48,761 nt of DNA from Pseudoalteromonas sp. FUC4 (GCF_008370255.1 NZ_SEUI01000009.1:530-49290); one strand, 5' to 3'; shown: positions 9,648 to 19,741, counted from the first letter of the stretch. The notes: generated by a model from the sequence alone, not told the origin. Made by a program: numbers and translations.

Positions 9648-11618
9648 TTAACCGAATAAACCTTTTAATTTATCTTTAATTTTATCTTTAGCTTTGTCTT
9701 TGGCTTTTTCTTTTGCCTCATCGACCTTCTGCTTAGCTTCATCTTTGAGCGCATCACCAACATCTAGCTTTATACCTACATCGTGGAAAGGCCCTTTTAT
9801 ACGTAGTGGTATTTTAAAACCAGTGCTGTCATCGGTAGTTCCCTGACCTTCAATAGATCCAACTATACCTGTAACCAAACGATAGTTAACCGTTGTTTGC
9901 GGTAAATCAACGTCGCCTTCACCTGATATTCTAATAAGTGGGCTGATAAGTGATAGGTCGGTATTTTTGCCAACGCCATTAGTAAAGTTAAAACTTCCCG
10001 TTAATGCTGAAAAATCTGTTTGCTCAGATTCTTCAAATCCGGTATCAAGCCCTTCAGATGCAGCACCAAAGTTACCTGAAATGAGTTCCTTCCCCTTACG
10101 GACCATCTCAGCTATATTCGCACCTTTTACAGCGCCATCAGCAAACTCAAACCCAAGCTTTCCATTAAGCGCACCAATAAACGATTTTTGACTTTGGCCA
10201 GTTGTGTTTAGGTTCCAATTTAAAGACCCCTTGCCCATTAGCTTGTCAAAACCTGCCGCATCCGTTAATAAAGGCTGTGCATCTATTCCAGCTAAGTCAA
10301 AGTTAGTTGATATTTTATAAGGTACTTGCTGTGCGTTTACATTAATAACGCCTTTACCTGAACCTTCATAAGCAGAAAAGCTATCTAGGCTTAGTTTTGC
10401 AACGCTATTTTTTAAAGCAACAGTAAATTGATTTGCGCCTAATTTAATATCATTTGCTTTTAATCCACTTGAACGAATAACTACATTTGTATCTAGTGAG
10501 TTTAATGCACTTAAATCAATTTTAGTGTCATCCCATACTATTGGCTCTGCAGGTTTATCATCTTGCTCTACTGGCTCTTCTTGTTTTGCCACTGCTTCAG
10601 GTAGATACGGGTTTAAGTCAAGCATACCTAAATCAATATCAGCATTTACAGCTAAACGCTTACCTAGGTTAAGCTCGCTCTTACCTTTTATTTCCAATGC
10701 GTCTAACGTCGCAACTAAATCTTCTAAATTAAATTTATCACCTAGTAGGTGCATTTTACCGTTTACACTAAATCCGTTATAAGCATTGTCTTTAGCATCT
10801 AGCTCTACACCTTGCCATTTCGCAATACTTTTAACAGACTCACCGCTTAGTGCTAACTGACCTTTAATGTCTTGGCCTTGCTTAGCTATGCTCCCTTCGA
10901 ACGTTAAATCAACTAAACGAGAGTCTAAGGTTTGTTTAACATTAAAAGTAGCACCTTCAATTGCTTTAGCAGGAGTATCTAGTTTTATATCAAGATCAAA
11001 ACGCTCTTGCATATAAGTAATACCCCCTTTTACTTCTAATGTTTTACGAAGTGAAGGAAGTAAAATAGCGAGCTCTAGATCACTAATTTGTTGTTTAGCA
11101 CCTGTTTGGCCATCTAGGTAAGTAAATGTACCGCCATAAATAGCAACCTCACCTAATTCAATATCAAAGTTATCTGGAAGCTTTATCGCTTCACCTGATT
11201 CGCTTTGCTCTTTAGGTTGCTCTGCAACTGCATCAAACAACTGCCAATTAGCTTTACCATTTTTGTTGGTTTCTAATAGGATATTTGGTTCGTTTATAAC
11301 AAACTTATCTAATTTAAACTCACCACCAAATAATGAAAACCAAGGTATGTGTACAGCAAGCTGTTTCATACTCGCCATATCGGCGCGCGAACCTGATTCC
11401 ATGTTTGCAAAATGCACGTCGTTAAGTTCTAACTTTAATGCAGGGAATACGCTAAGTGTTTTATCACCTTTAATAGTAAGAGTACGCCCAGTTGTTTGTT
11501 CTACCTGCTGCGACACTTTATTAAAAATAGTATCAGTAGGGATTAAAAACGGTGCGGCAACAATTAGTGCTATACATAGTAAAAGTATTACACCTACAAT
11601 TTTAAGTAAGGTTTTCAT
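9648..11618 (-). CDS. asmA: AsmA-family inner-membrane-anchored protein
   Basis: AsmA-like proteins are inner-membrane-anchored periplasmic proteins linked to outer-membrane assembly and lipid transport. The ATG at 11618 was chosen because it follows AAGGA and starts a signal anchor (KTLLKIVGVILLLCIALIVAAP), giving 656 residues; the frame is open to 11702. The AsmA signature DTIFNKVSQQVEQTTGRTL follows the anchor. The C-terminal domain includes LNGKLGFEFADGAVKGANIA, and the tail is very lysine-rich (repeated AKDKAKDKIKD). It ends at a strong terminator. Confidence 0.88.
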   Translation of the reverse strand: MKTLLKIVGVILLLCIALIVAAPFLIPTDTIFNKVSQQVEQTTGRTLTIKGDKTLSVFPALKLELNDVHFANMESGSRADMASMKQLAVHIPWFSLFGGEFKLDKFVINEPNILLETNKNGKANWQLFDAVAEQPKEQSESGEAIKLPDNFDIELGEVAIYGGTFTYLDGQTGAKQQISDLELAILLPSLRKTLEVKGGITYMQERFDLDIKLDTPAKAIEGATFNVKQTLDSRLVDLTFEGSIAKQGQDIKGQLALSGESVKSIAKWQGVELDAKDNAYNGFSVNGKMHLLGDKFNLEDLVATLDALEIKGKSELNLGKRLAVNADIDLGMLDLNPYLPEAVAKQEEPVEQDDKPAEPIVWDDTKIDLSALNSLDTNVVIRSSGLKANDIKLGANQFTVALKNSVAKLSLDSFSAYEGSGKGVINVNAQQVPYKISTNFDLAGIDAQPLLTDAAGFDKLMGKGSLNWNLNTTGQSQKSFIGALNGKLGFEFADGAVKGANIAEMVRKGKELISGNFGAASEGLDTGFEESEQTDFSALTGSFNFTNGVGKNTDLSLISPLIRISGEGDVDLPQTTVNYRLVTGIVGSIEGQGTTDDSTGFKIPLRIKGPFHDVGIKLDVGDALKDEAKQKVDEAKEKAKDKAKDKIKDKLKGLFG

Positions 11619-12086
11619 GATCGTCCTTTCAAACGTGCAAATAATGTTCTTATCATAGCGAGTGTTAGCCTTAAAATCATTGTAGTTATGACAAAAAAGC
11701 ACTTTATTGAATTTTACAGTCTCTGTATGAATTGCTCCTGAAACATTTTAATACCTCTAGGTTGCATTGAAGACTCTATAAATAAAGACTTAAATACCGC
11801 TGATACGATTAACTTTTAGAGTAAAAATTAGTACGGTAGATATATCACGACTTACGCCGTCGTTTATAGTTGCCCTAAAAACAACTCAATATTTTAGTTG
11901 AAGTCTCTTTGTACTAAATGAAAATAATTAATACCTGTTAAAGCGCTAGTCTCATTTTATTAGCAAAAATACTGATTTAGTCACTTCAATTACAACGGAT
12001 GGAGGACAGCGCTGTTGTTATTAGCGTAATTGCGCTAAAATAGACCAGCAAAAAAATATATATCTAAACCGGAGATTCTACAAGGC
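11619..12086. other. Divergent intergenic region asmA / unknown gene
   Basis: About 470 bp without a coding frame, between divergent starts. Near the right end TTGTTA (12015-12020) and TAAAAT (12036-12041) could be -35 and -10 boxes for the rightward gene, but the 15-bp spacer is short. I see no repeat or RNA gene. Confidence 0.4.
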
Positions 12087-13250
12087 ATGAAAAAACTGCT
12101 AATTTCACCGTCAAAAATGACGCTAGGCGAACAAGAAAATCAAATCTATCAGAACATTCTGAAGCAATCTTCAGAGTTAAGCCTTAACCTTATGGCCGTG
12201 AAAGTAGAAAACCACCCTGATGATTTTTTACCTTGGTGTTACGAATTGCTAAGTGCTAGCAGAGATCGTATGAACTACGATTTACTAGAGCCACAGCAGT
12301 TACCTGTACTTAAGAAGCTACACGATCAGCTTATTGCAGCTATCAGCTTTTTACAGGTTAAAACTTTACGTATTGCTCCGTGGCCTGTTGTAAGTGTATT
12401 TGTAGAACAACACAAAGACGTTATTGCACTTGATGAACAGCTTCGTTTAGTAGACTACATTAAAAGCATTCGTGAACAATCTCTTAAAGATATGATCCCT
12501 GAAGACTTACTTGCGTTTAGCGGTAAACACATGGCATCGCTTGATCCAAGCACATACAACTTTGACGTTGAATGGTTTGCATCTACAAAGAGTGCAAAGA
12601 GCTTCCATCAAATGCTTGGTGATTTACCAGGTGCTTTTGACGACGCACTAGCAAATATTCCACTTGAAGGTGATATTACTCAATATGAGTATCAACAATT
12701 CGTTGCTGCTTATTCAAAAATATTCACCGACAACAACGAAAAACCAACACTTGCGCCTGCAACTCGGTTGTTAGCAATGCGTCGCCCTGATTTATTTACC
12801 CCGATTACAAATAATCGATTAGATGCTTTATGTGCTGCCCTTGGTGTTTCTAAACTTAAAAATAGTGATTTTGAGCGTTACTGGCAAGATATCGTAAAAG
12901 GTATTCAAGCTATGTCATGGTACAAGATGGCTAAACCGAGTAATGAGTTAGAAGAACAATTAGTTGCTATTAAAGCGCTAATCCCATGTTTCTTTCACTA
13001 TGCTGATGCTAAAACACCAGATAACTCTAACTACATTAAACTGCTAAGCAAGCCTAAGCGTACTACAACTACAACAGGTAAAACTCAACGTAGAGGTAAA
13101 GAGTCTGCAGAAATTTTAGTAGACCGCGCACTTGCCGCTGACGATATCCCTGAACATATTCGCAGTAAACGTGATTCCATTGTAAGTGAAGTTCAAAAAG
13201 GTCGCAGTGTAAACGAAACAATTAGCCTTATGCGTACCATATTCGGTTAA
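12087..13250 (+). CDS. Conserved-looking protein of unknown function
   Basis: I do not recognise this 387-residue protein. It has no signal peptide or membrane segment, so it is probably cytosolic, and it is mostly alpha-helical by composition. A notable stretch near residues 225-280 (ATRLLAMRRPDLFTPITNNR, then LCAALGVSKLKNSDFERYW) resembles the kind of small helical module seen in some DNA-associated proteins, but I cannot name a family. The C-terminal third is basic (KPKRTTTTTGKTQRRGK) before a final helical segment. The gene stands alone, divergent from asmA. Confidence 0.8.
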   Translation: MKKLLISPSKMTLGEQENQIYQNILKQSSELSLNLMAVKVENHPDDFLPWCYELLSASRDRMNYDLLEPQQLPVLKKLHDQLIAAISFLQVKTLRIAPWPVVSVFVEQHKDVIALDEQLRLVDYIKSIREQSLKDMIPEDLLAFSGKHMASLDPSTYNFDVEWFASTKSAKSFHQMLGDLPGAFDDALANIPLEGDITQYEYQQFVAAYSKIFTDNNEKPTLAPATRLLAMRRPDLFTPITNNRLDALCAALGVSKLKNSDFERYWQDIVKGIQAMSWYKMAKPSNELEEQLVAIKALIPCFFHYADAKTPDNSNYIKLLSKPKRTTTTTGKTQRRGKESAEILVDRALAADDIPEHIRSKRDSIVSEVQKGRSVNETISLMRTIFG

Positions 13251-13260
13251 ACCTTCTAAT

Positions 13261-13287
13261 TTAGCCGTACTTTTATGGTGCGGCTAG
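13261..13287 (+). terminator. Candidate terminator after the unknown gene
   Basis: A 10-bp stem, TTAGCCGTAC (13261-13270) with GTGCGGCTAG (13278-13287), including two G-U pairs and a 7-base loop. It starts 10 bases after the stop codon at 13250. The following T-tract is weak (GTTAATTTA). Confidence 0.5.
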
Positions 13288-13525
13288 GTTAATTTATGCA
13301 CCACCAACGTGCGCAACATCTTCCCTAATGTTATACCCCTTCCCTATTCATAAAATGCAAGCTCATGTTTTTTAATATATAAAAATAATTTTTAGTAAAA
13401 ATAATGAAGCTGGCACATACAGTGCAATTACCCTGTTAGTTAAACAATAAAAAGCCGTCAGCCTAAAGGTTCCGATTACATAATAAAAACCTTGGCGAGC
13501 AAAAATCATATAACGGGAAATGGAC

Positions 13526-14206
13526 ATGCTAAAACTAAAAAAAACCATCGCAATTAGCGCAATAGCATTAATGAGTGCTGCATCTTTCACATCTACAGCT
13601 GTGCATGCTGAAGTAACTGCTAATGCAGCGGCAACATCGAACTACTTATGGCGTGGTCAAGAGCAAACTGGGGGCGATGCAGCTATTTCAGGCGGTATTG
13701 ATTACGCCAATGAATCGGGCTTTTATGCAGGTACTTGGGCTTCAAATGCATCGTGGGCAGATGAAATGACCTATGAGCTTGATTTATATGCAGGCTTTGG
13801 TGGCGATATTAACGAAAGTGTTAGCTACGATGTTGGCTATATTTATTACGCATACCCAGACGCAGCCTCTGAAGCAGACGCAGATTTCTCTGAAATTTAC
13901 GGTAGCATCAGCATTGAAAGCTTTACATTTGGTGCTGCAATTCTAGCAACAACGGATGCTAGCGGTGATGGTACTGACTTTGGTGATTCATTATATCTTA
14001 ACGCCGATTACGCCTTTCCGATTGGTAGTAACGGCACAGAAATGGCACTTCACCTAGGCCATTACTCTGGTGACTTTATTGGTGATGACAATATTCTAGA
14101 TTACGGTGTATCTATTTCGAAAGACGGTTTTACTTTTGGTTTATCTGATACGGACATTGCTGATATTAAAGTATATGTAGGCTACGCTGTAGACTTTACT
14201 TTATAA
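13526..14206 (+). CDS. Exported Gcw_chp (TIGR02001) family protein
   Basis: A secreted or outer-membrane protein of the Gcw_chp family, whose function is unknown. The ATG at 13526 is preferred over 13520 because GGGA lies about 8 bases upstream. A signal peptide spans residues 1-28 with cleavage after VHA. The mature N-terminus TSNYLWRGQEQTGG and SGGIDYANESGFYAGTWASN are the family signature, and alternating aromatic strands suggest a small beta-barrel. It stands alone and ends at a shared terminator. Confidence 0.85.
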   Translation: MLKLKKTIAISAIALMSAASFTSTAVHAEVTANAAATSNYLWRGQEQTGGDAAISGGIDYANESGFYAGTWASNASWADEMTYELDLYAGFGGDINESVSYDVGYIYYAYPDAASEADADFSEIYGSISIESFTFGAAILATTDASGDGTDFGDSLYLNADYAFPIGSNGTEMALHLGHYSGDFIGDDNILDYGVSISKDGFTFGLSDTDIADIKVYVGYAVDFTL

Positions 14207-14230
14207 AAAATGTGTTACTTGCTGCAACAC

Positions 14231-14254
14231 GAAGGGCCTTTTGGCCCTTTTCTT
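14231..14254. terminator. Bidirectional terminator
   Basis: AAGGGCC (14232-14238), loop TTTT, GGCCCTT (14243-14249), followed on the plus strand by TTCTTGTTTT. It lies between the convergent Gcw_chp gene and the Bor-like pair and can serve both. Confidence 0.8.
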
Positions 14255-14263
14255 GTTTTATAG

Positions 14264-14593
14264 CTATTTAGCTTTAAATGGTACCTTATTACATTGTACT
14301 TCGACTGTTTTAGGGTACCAAGCTGGGCCGATTTGATTCACAACCACCTCAGCTAAACCATTAGTAAACGATTTATACGTATGAACGCTTTGCCACTCCC
14401 CTAGTGGACAATGTGTTGTTAAATCTAACGGCTCTGATCCCTCGTACAACGCAAGTGCAAAATTATGATGCCACTGTGAGCTTTGTACCGTTTTATTGCT
14501 TACTTTGCTTTGCGCTCCGTTATCAAAGTAAATATTTGTACATCCCGTTAATATAATAAATGTGCAACTGGCTACAAGTAGCTTGATACTCAT
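14264..14593 (-). CDS. Bor-like lipoprotein, second of a tandem pair
   Basis: A 109-residue probable lipoprotein. The ATG at 14593 was chosen because GGGGA precedes it and it begins a lipoprotein signal (MSIKLLVASCTFIILTGC). The mature part shares with its upstream neighbour a layout resembling Bor/Iss lipoproteins: a histidine pair early, a Cys near the middle, then SFTNGLAEVVV and a terminal VEVQC. Its start overlaps the stop of the upstream gene by ATGA, so translation is probably coupled. The Bor assignment is weaker than for its neighbour. Confidence 0.7.
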   Translation of the reverse strand: MSIKLLVASCTFIILTGCTNIYFDNGAQSKVSNKTVQSSQWHHNFALALYEGSEPLDLTTHCPLGEWQSVHTYKSFTNGLAEVVVNQIGPAWYPKTVEVQCNKVPFKAK

Positions 14594-14901
14594 AATGTTT
14601 CCCCTATTACTTGCTCTTGGCACCACACTTTAATGGTATGAGGCGAGTATATTCCAAGCGTAATTAAACTCAGCGCTCCATCACTAAAGGTTTGCTGTGA
14701 TTGCATTTGAGTAACGTATGTACTTAAACAAACTTGTTTTACATCTACGCGTTGCTCGCCTACCAATCCCCAAAAGTAAAATGAGCGACTATCTTCGTAA
14801 TTAGCTTGGCTCGTTATTTTTGCTGTTGCCTGTGGCTGAATGGTTACCGCAGAACAAGCACTCAGGCTTAATACTATCGCCCCTATAATTAATGGTTTCA
14901 T
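14590..14901 (-). CDS. Bor family lipoprotein
   Basis: A 103-residue lipoprotein with lipobox LSAC at about residue 16. The C-terminal segment DGALSLITLGIYSPHTIKVWC closely parallels Bor/Iss outer-membrane lipoproteins (pattern NGLLGFITLGIYTPxxxxxYC). Bor is a lambda-encoded serum-resistance lipoprotein, but many chromosomal relatives have no known role. An AAGGA ribosome site precedes it. It is first of a two-gene coupled unit. Confidence 0.82.
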   Translation of the reverse strand: MKPLIIGAIVLSLSACSAVTIQPQATAKITSQANYEDSRSFYFWGLVGEQRVDVKQVCLSTYVTQMQSQQTFSDGALSLITLGIYSPHTIKVWCQEQVIGETL

Positions 14902-15022
14902 ACTCTTCCTTATAAACTAAATACCAGTAAAGTAACTTTATAAGAGAACATAAAATATTAGCGTAAAAAGCTGTGGGGAATATGTAGAATCGCTATGAAA
15001 TTTTATACAGATTATTACACAT

Positions 15023-15046
15023 AAAGGCCGCATAAATGCGGCCTTT
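15023..15046 (-). terminator. Hairpin after the permease-peptidase gene
   Basis: A perfect 10-bp stem AAAGGCCGCA (15023-15032) / TGCGGCCTTT (15037-15046), loop TAAA, about 40 bases past the stop at 15085. The minus-strand T-run is short. Confidence 0.7.
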
Positions 15047-15084
15047 AAAGTAGTCAGTTTAAGTGCTTAGTAAATAAATAGACG

Positions 15085-18000
15085 TTAGAATTTAGCTAAA
15101 TTATTTTTACTGTCCTTGTCGACTAGCTTAATGTAAGGATCTACCCCCGCAAATAGTGGTTTTTCTTTTACTTTAAGCTCAATAGTATTGGTACCAGATA
15201 CTATTTGATGCTTTTGCGAGTAAATAACAAAGTCTTCAGCGAGTAAGTTTTCAGGGTCGTCGCTAAATAATGCAATATCAATTAGCTCATCGAGTGGTTG
15301 CTCGGTTTCTTCACCTTGTCCATCGGCATGCTGCTTAGTTGCTTCAACGCTCAGTGTTACTGTATAAAAACCTTCGCCATCAACATCATCTGTAATCGAC
15401 ACTTCTTTCATTTCAAGCTCATAAAGCGTTATATATTTAAACTGATCATCAATAAAACGTTGTTCAGCTTGTGTTGCATCTCGCTTTAAATAACTAAGTA
15501 AATCAAGCGTAGTTGGGTATGGTGTTGATTGGTACTGAAACTCGTTTAAAAATGCTTTGAGTGCTGCATTTAAGTGTTCTTCACCTAATAGGTCATATAA
15601 AGCCATCATCGCGACTGAGCCTTTATTATAGTGAAGATACAGCTGAGACTGCGTTTTATAAAGCGGCATTTCTTCAAAAGCTTCGCCAGTACGGCCCATT
15701 AAGTATTTATCTAACTCGTACTTTAAGAATTTACGAAGCTTCTCGGCGCCAAAGCGTTTTTTTAGCACCATAAGCGCACTGTACTGTGAAAGCGTTTCAG
15801 AAATAACGGCACTGCCTTCTACATTAGCCGCCGATACTTGATGCCCCCACCACTGGTGCGCTACTTCATGTGCGGTAACATAGTAAGGGTAGTCAACTTT
15901 ACTCTCATCTCTTAAGTCTGTAATAAACCCCATGCTTTCTGAGTAAGGGACTGTATTGGCAAAACTTTGAGCAAACGAGCGATACTTAGGAAACTCAATA
16001 ATACGTAACTGCTTATGCTGATACGGGCCAAAGGCTTGTGTAAAGTAATCTATCGAGTCTTGTACCGACTCAATCATGCGGTCAACATTCCATGCATGAT
16101 TTTTGTGGTAGTACACCTCAATATTTACCCCATTATGCTCAACCTTTTTGCTTTCAAGCTCAGCTGAAAGCACCGCATAAAAGTTTAAAATAGGTGCATC
16201 CATTTCATAAACAAAGGTGCGGCGTCCATCTTTTACACTTTCACTTTGTAAATACCCTGGGGTAATCGCAAATTGCGACTCGTCGGTGGTTACCGTCGCC
16301 TTAAAGTTAATAAACCCATTAGCGGCACCAAAATCACTTTGTGTATAGTACTGACTGTCTTCTAGCTTATGGGCACGTTCAAGCTCAGGTAAATCATGCT
16401 TACGGCGCTCAAATTTGTCAGCTACTTGTAAACCACGGTTATAGCCAAAGCTAGGAAGGAGTTCCAAATTATTAATAAACGTGCCATTGGCAACCAATTG
16501 TGTATCAGAGCCTTGATCAGTAAAGCCTGTATGATCGCGAGTAACCGACAGTTGCCCTTCTCTTACTTCGTTTGGCATAAGCGGCTGCTCAAACTCAAAC
16601 CATGCTGAATAAAACGCTGGTAATTTTTCAACTATCTTACCGCCAGCCATGGCTACATCCCAACTTTTAGCGTGTTGAGGTGAGGTGATCAATACTCGCG
16701 TAATTGGCTCGTTAGAGGTATTGGTAAACTTAATTTTAGCCACGGCGTTTAAAGCGCGCCTTTTAGGATAAATATCAACAGTTAAGTCAACATCGGTCAC
16801 CATAGGTAGTGCTAAGTCTTTGTATTGTGCAAACTGCTGCTCATAACTTATTTGCTTGTCTTGAAACTCATCGCTCGTAGTAAACTCATTCAAAACTCGC
16901 GTGTTGTTATAAATATTGTAGCCTGCACCAACAAACACTAATGCACTAACAACCGCAATCGCTTGCCCTTTTAACGACATATTATAACGAAGCATAGACA
17001 GGCGTGTGCGCAGCGTTTGTGAAGGACCACGATGCCACAACGCAAACCCAACAATCGCTAAAACAAGGCTTAACGCGCCCCAATATAATGTGTACCAATG
17101 CGCGCCTTGTAAAAAGTGCCCATAACCATTTATATCAGAATACGGTACACTACTGCTTTGCGAAAAATGATACATATGATGCTCAAACCCATAAGAGCCC
17201 ATTACTTTTTGCGCTATGTAATACAAAATAAACAAACCCATTCCTACATATTTATTCGGGCTAATAATCTGTAAAAAGAAGGCGAGTACCGTCAGCATAA
17301 TTAACGGTAAAATCGATAAATAAACAATCCTAAATAAATACTGTCCTAGCTCTAAATTAAACTGACCTTTAAATAACTGAACTGTAATTGTGAGTATCAT
17401 TCCCACGAGGAACAGCCCAGAAATAGCGACGATTAAAGCCAGTATTTTTGACACCCAAAAAACACTATTATGCACCGGAAAGCTGTCAACAATATCGCCC
17501 ATGCCACTTTGTCGCTCTCGCCATACAAGCTCAGCACTATAAAAAGCGATAATAACAAACAAAAATAAACCGGAAATACCACTAATGATATTGACCATAT
17601 TCTGAGTTAAAGGCCAGTTAGTAGTGCCATAAGCACCAATAGGCGCAAACAGAGGGATCATAAGCGTTACAATGCTTACACCCGCTAAAATCATAAAAGG
17701 GGCACTAAATATAACTTGTTTAAGTTCAAATATACTGCGCATTATTAGCTGAGATTTAGTACTAACCCTCGCTGATTTATAATTTTTAGCGCTGTTGATA
17801 AGTGCAGCTTGTTTATTTTGTACAAAAGCAGAGACTTTAAATTGCTTCTTCTGTTTTTTAGTTACTATGCGATTGCTTAGCTTTCCAAGGCCAAAAAACA
17901 TTGCAACACTGATTGCTACCCACAATATACGGTTAACTAAAAGGTCACCAGTGAGCGTTAGCACTTCTGTGTTTTTATCATTTACAGTCCAATAACGTGT

Positions 18001-18663
18001 TAAATCAATTAACGAACCAGAGCCAAATGGATCGGCGTAAACAACAATATTTCTAAATGCTAAATCATCAAAGTAAACGCCGGCAATTTGATAGGCTATA
18101 AAAATCACAACAGCTGCTACATACACCGACATCATGGTTTTAAAATAAACCGCTACACTATTAAAAATAGCCGAAAGCACCAGTAAACTTGGCACTGCTA
18201 AATAAAGATAAGGCGCAGCGTAGTACATTAGCTTATTAGGACCAATTAATTCGCCATCGAGCCAGCCAACTAATAAACCAAATTGCGACCCTAAAAACAC
18301 ACCCAATGGCACGCTTAAAAACACAATAAGTACAACTAAGTAAGAACCAAAAAAACGCCCTGCTTGATAAGGCACAGGATTAACAGGCTTACTAAATACC
18401 AGCTCATCCATTTTACTTTCACTATTGCGAATAGCAGAGCTTGCAACAAAGTTAACCACTAAAAACATAGCGAGTGTACAAAATGTCACGGTTAAAAGCA
18501 TAATCGAGAAAGGCGAGTTCATATGAACATTCGCCCCACCAAGTGGAAATTTACTGCTGGAGCTTATAAAAAACGCCATAAAAAAGAAGATTAATGAGGT
18601 CACATAAAACGAAGGCTGGCGCATAAAGTAGCGCAGCTCAAACGCGAGCATATTAAAAAACAT
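15085..18663 (-). CDS. ABC-2 permease fused to M1-family aminopeptidase
   Basis: A 1192-residue two-part protein. Residues 1-about 600 are an ABC-2-type permease with many membrane segments, starting RQPSFYVTSLIFFFMAFFIS. Residues from about 640 are a periplasm- or cytosol-facing M1 (gluzincin) peptidase. The zinc motif HEVAH is at 932-936, followed by QWWGHQ, with the third ligand Glu956 in VISETLSQ. The usual GAMEN-like segment is replaced by PYSESMGF. The ATPase partner gene lies 9 bases upstream. This architecture is known in other Gram-negatives; the substrate is unknown. It may export or process peptides. Confidence 0.92.
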   Translation of the reverse strand: MFFNMLAFELRYFMRQPSFYVTSLIFFFMAFFISSSSKFPLGGANVHMNSPFSIMLLTVTFCTLAMFLVVNFVASSAIRNSESKMDELVFSKPVNPVPYQAGRFFGSYLVVLIVFLSVPLGVFLGSQFGLLVGWLDGELIGPNKLMYYAAPYLYLAVPSLLVLSAIFNSVAVYFKTMMSVYVAAVVIFIAYQIAGVYFDDLAFRNIVVYADPFGSGSLIDLTRYWTVNDKNTEVLTLTGDLLVNRILWVAISVAMFFGLGKLSNRIVTKKQKKQFKVSAFVQNKQAALINSAKNYKSARVSTKSQLIMRSIFELKQVIFSAPFMILAGVSIVTLMIPLFAPIGAYGTTNWPLTQNMVNIISGISGLFLFVIIAFYSAELVWRERQSGMGDIVDSFPVHNSVFWVSKILALIVAISGLFLVGMILTITVQLFKGQFNLELGQYLFRIVYLSILPLIMLTVLAFFLQIISPNKYVGMGLFILYYIAQKVMGSYGFEHHMYHFSQSSSVPYSDINGYGHFLQGAHWYTLYWGALSLVLAIVGFALWHRGPSQTLRTRLSMLRYNMSLKGQAIAVVSALVFVGAGYNIYNNTRVLNEFTTSDEFQDKQISYEQQFAQYKDLALPMVTDVDLTVDIYPKRRALNAVAKIKFTNTSNEPITRVLITSPQHAKSWDVAMAGGKIVEKLPAFYSAWFEFEQPLMPNEVREGQLSVTRDHTGFTDQGSDTQLVANGTFINNLELLPSFGYNRGLQVADKFERRKHDLPELERAHKLEDSQYYTQSDFGAANGFINFKATVTTDESQFAITPGYLQSESVKDGRRTFVYEMDAPILNFYAVLSAELESKKVEHNGVNIEVYYHKNHAWNVDRMIESVQDSIDYFTQAFGPYQHKQLRIIEFPKYRSFAQSFANTVPYSESMGFITDLRDESKVDYPYYVTAHEVAHQWWGHQVSAANVEGSAVISETLSQYSALMVLKKRFGAEKLRKFLKYELDKYLMGRTGEAFEEMPLYKTQSQLYLHYNKGSVAMMALYDLLGEEHLNAALKAFLNEFQYQSTPYPTTLDLLSYLKRDATQAEQRFIDDQFKYITLYELEMKEVSITDDVDGEGFYTVTLSVEATKQHADGQGEETEQPLDELIDIALFSDDPENLLAEDFVIYSQKHQIVSGTNTIELKVKEKPLFAGVDPYIKLVDKDSKNNLAKF

Positions 18664-18672
18664 AACGCCTCC

Positions 18673-19554
18673 TTATCCTACTTGGCTGTTACGATGATTA
18701 AGCAGAGTAGAAAAATACACATCTTCTAAATTTGCATTACTTGCTTCAAACCCTTGTGGGGCTTGCTCGGCTAATACATGTAATATGGTTTGCCCAGCAA
18801 ATAAACGTTTTGAAATAACAGGCAGTTGTGGCTCAAGTTCTTGCGCTTCTTCTTGGCTCATGGCTTTACGCCAAATTTGGCCTTGAAGTTTATCGGTAAG
18901 GGCAATTGGGTTACCCTCTAATAGTATTCTACCGCCTGCCAGCACCGCCATGTTTGGGCAAAGCTCTGCTACATCTTCAACAATGTGGGTCGATAATATA
19001 ACTACTTTTTGCTCACCTAAGCTTACTAACAAGTTATGAAAACGATTACGCTCTTCAGGATCTAGCCCTGCGGTAGGTTCATCAACGATTAGTAAATCAG
19101 GGTCGCCTAATAACGCTTGAGCAATACCAAAACGCTGACTCATACCGCCCGAAAAACCACTTACCGCTTTTGAGCGATGTTGATATAAATTAGTGTGCGC
19201 AAGTAATCCTTCAACCGATTCTTTACGCTCTGCTTTATTATGAATCCCCTTTAAAACAGCCATATGATCTAGCAAGTCGTAAGCACTAACACGTGGGTAT
19301 ACACCAAAATCTTGCGGGAGGTAACCTAAACGTTGGCGCAGAGCCTGTGGGTCTTTAAATACATCAATGCCATCAAAAGTAATGGAACCTGAATCAGCCG
19401 ACTGCAGTGTTGCAATGGTACGCATGAGCGATGATTTACCTGCACCATTTGGCCCAAGCAATCCAAACATCCCTTTGCCGATAGATAAATCAACACCTTG
19501 TAGTGCATGTACGCCGTTATCGTAGGTTTTAGATAACCCTGTTATTGATAGCAT
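18673..19554 (-). CDS. ABC transporter ATP-binding protein
   Basis: A 293-residue ATPase of the ABC-2 exporter type. Walker A GPNGAGKS is at 34-41, the Q-loop is around LPQDFG (79-84), the signature SGGM is at 135-138, Walker B LLIVDEP is at 154-160, and the switch His190 is in STH. It is 9 bases upstream of the permease-peptidase fusion and is surely its motor. A promoter should lie in 19555-19741. Confidence 0.95.
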   Translation of the reverse strand: MLSITGLSKTYDNGVHALQGVDLSIGKGMFGLLGPNGAGKSSLMRTIATLQSADSGSITFDGIDVFKDPQALRQRLGYLPQDFGVYPRVSAYDLLDHMAVLKGIHNKAERKESVEGLLAHTNLYQHRSKAVSGFSGGMSQRFGIAQALLGDPDLLIVDEPTAGLDPEERNRFHNLLVSLGEQKVVILSTHIVEDVAELCPNMAVLAGGRILLEGNPIALTDKLQGQIWRKAMSQEEAQELEPQLPVISKRLFAGQTILHVLAEQAPQGFEASNANLEDVYFSTLLNHRNSQVG

Positions 19555-19741
19555 TTTTACTTCCTTGAATATGAGTAATTATTTTTATAATGTTTTATAC
19601 CACAAGAAAAATAGGAACATAAGTTACTTACTGGTTAATTTTGTAACAACAAATAAACATAATTTAAACTCATAACACTTGCCTGTACTGTATTCACTCG
19701 GTATAAAAACCACATATACTTTTTATAAGAAGCGAAAAGCC

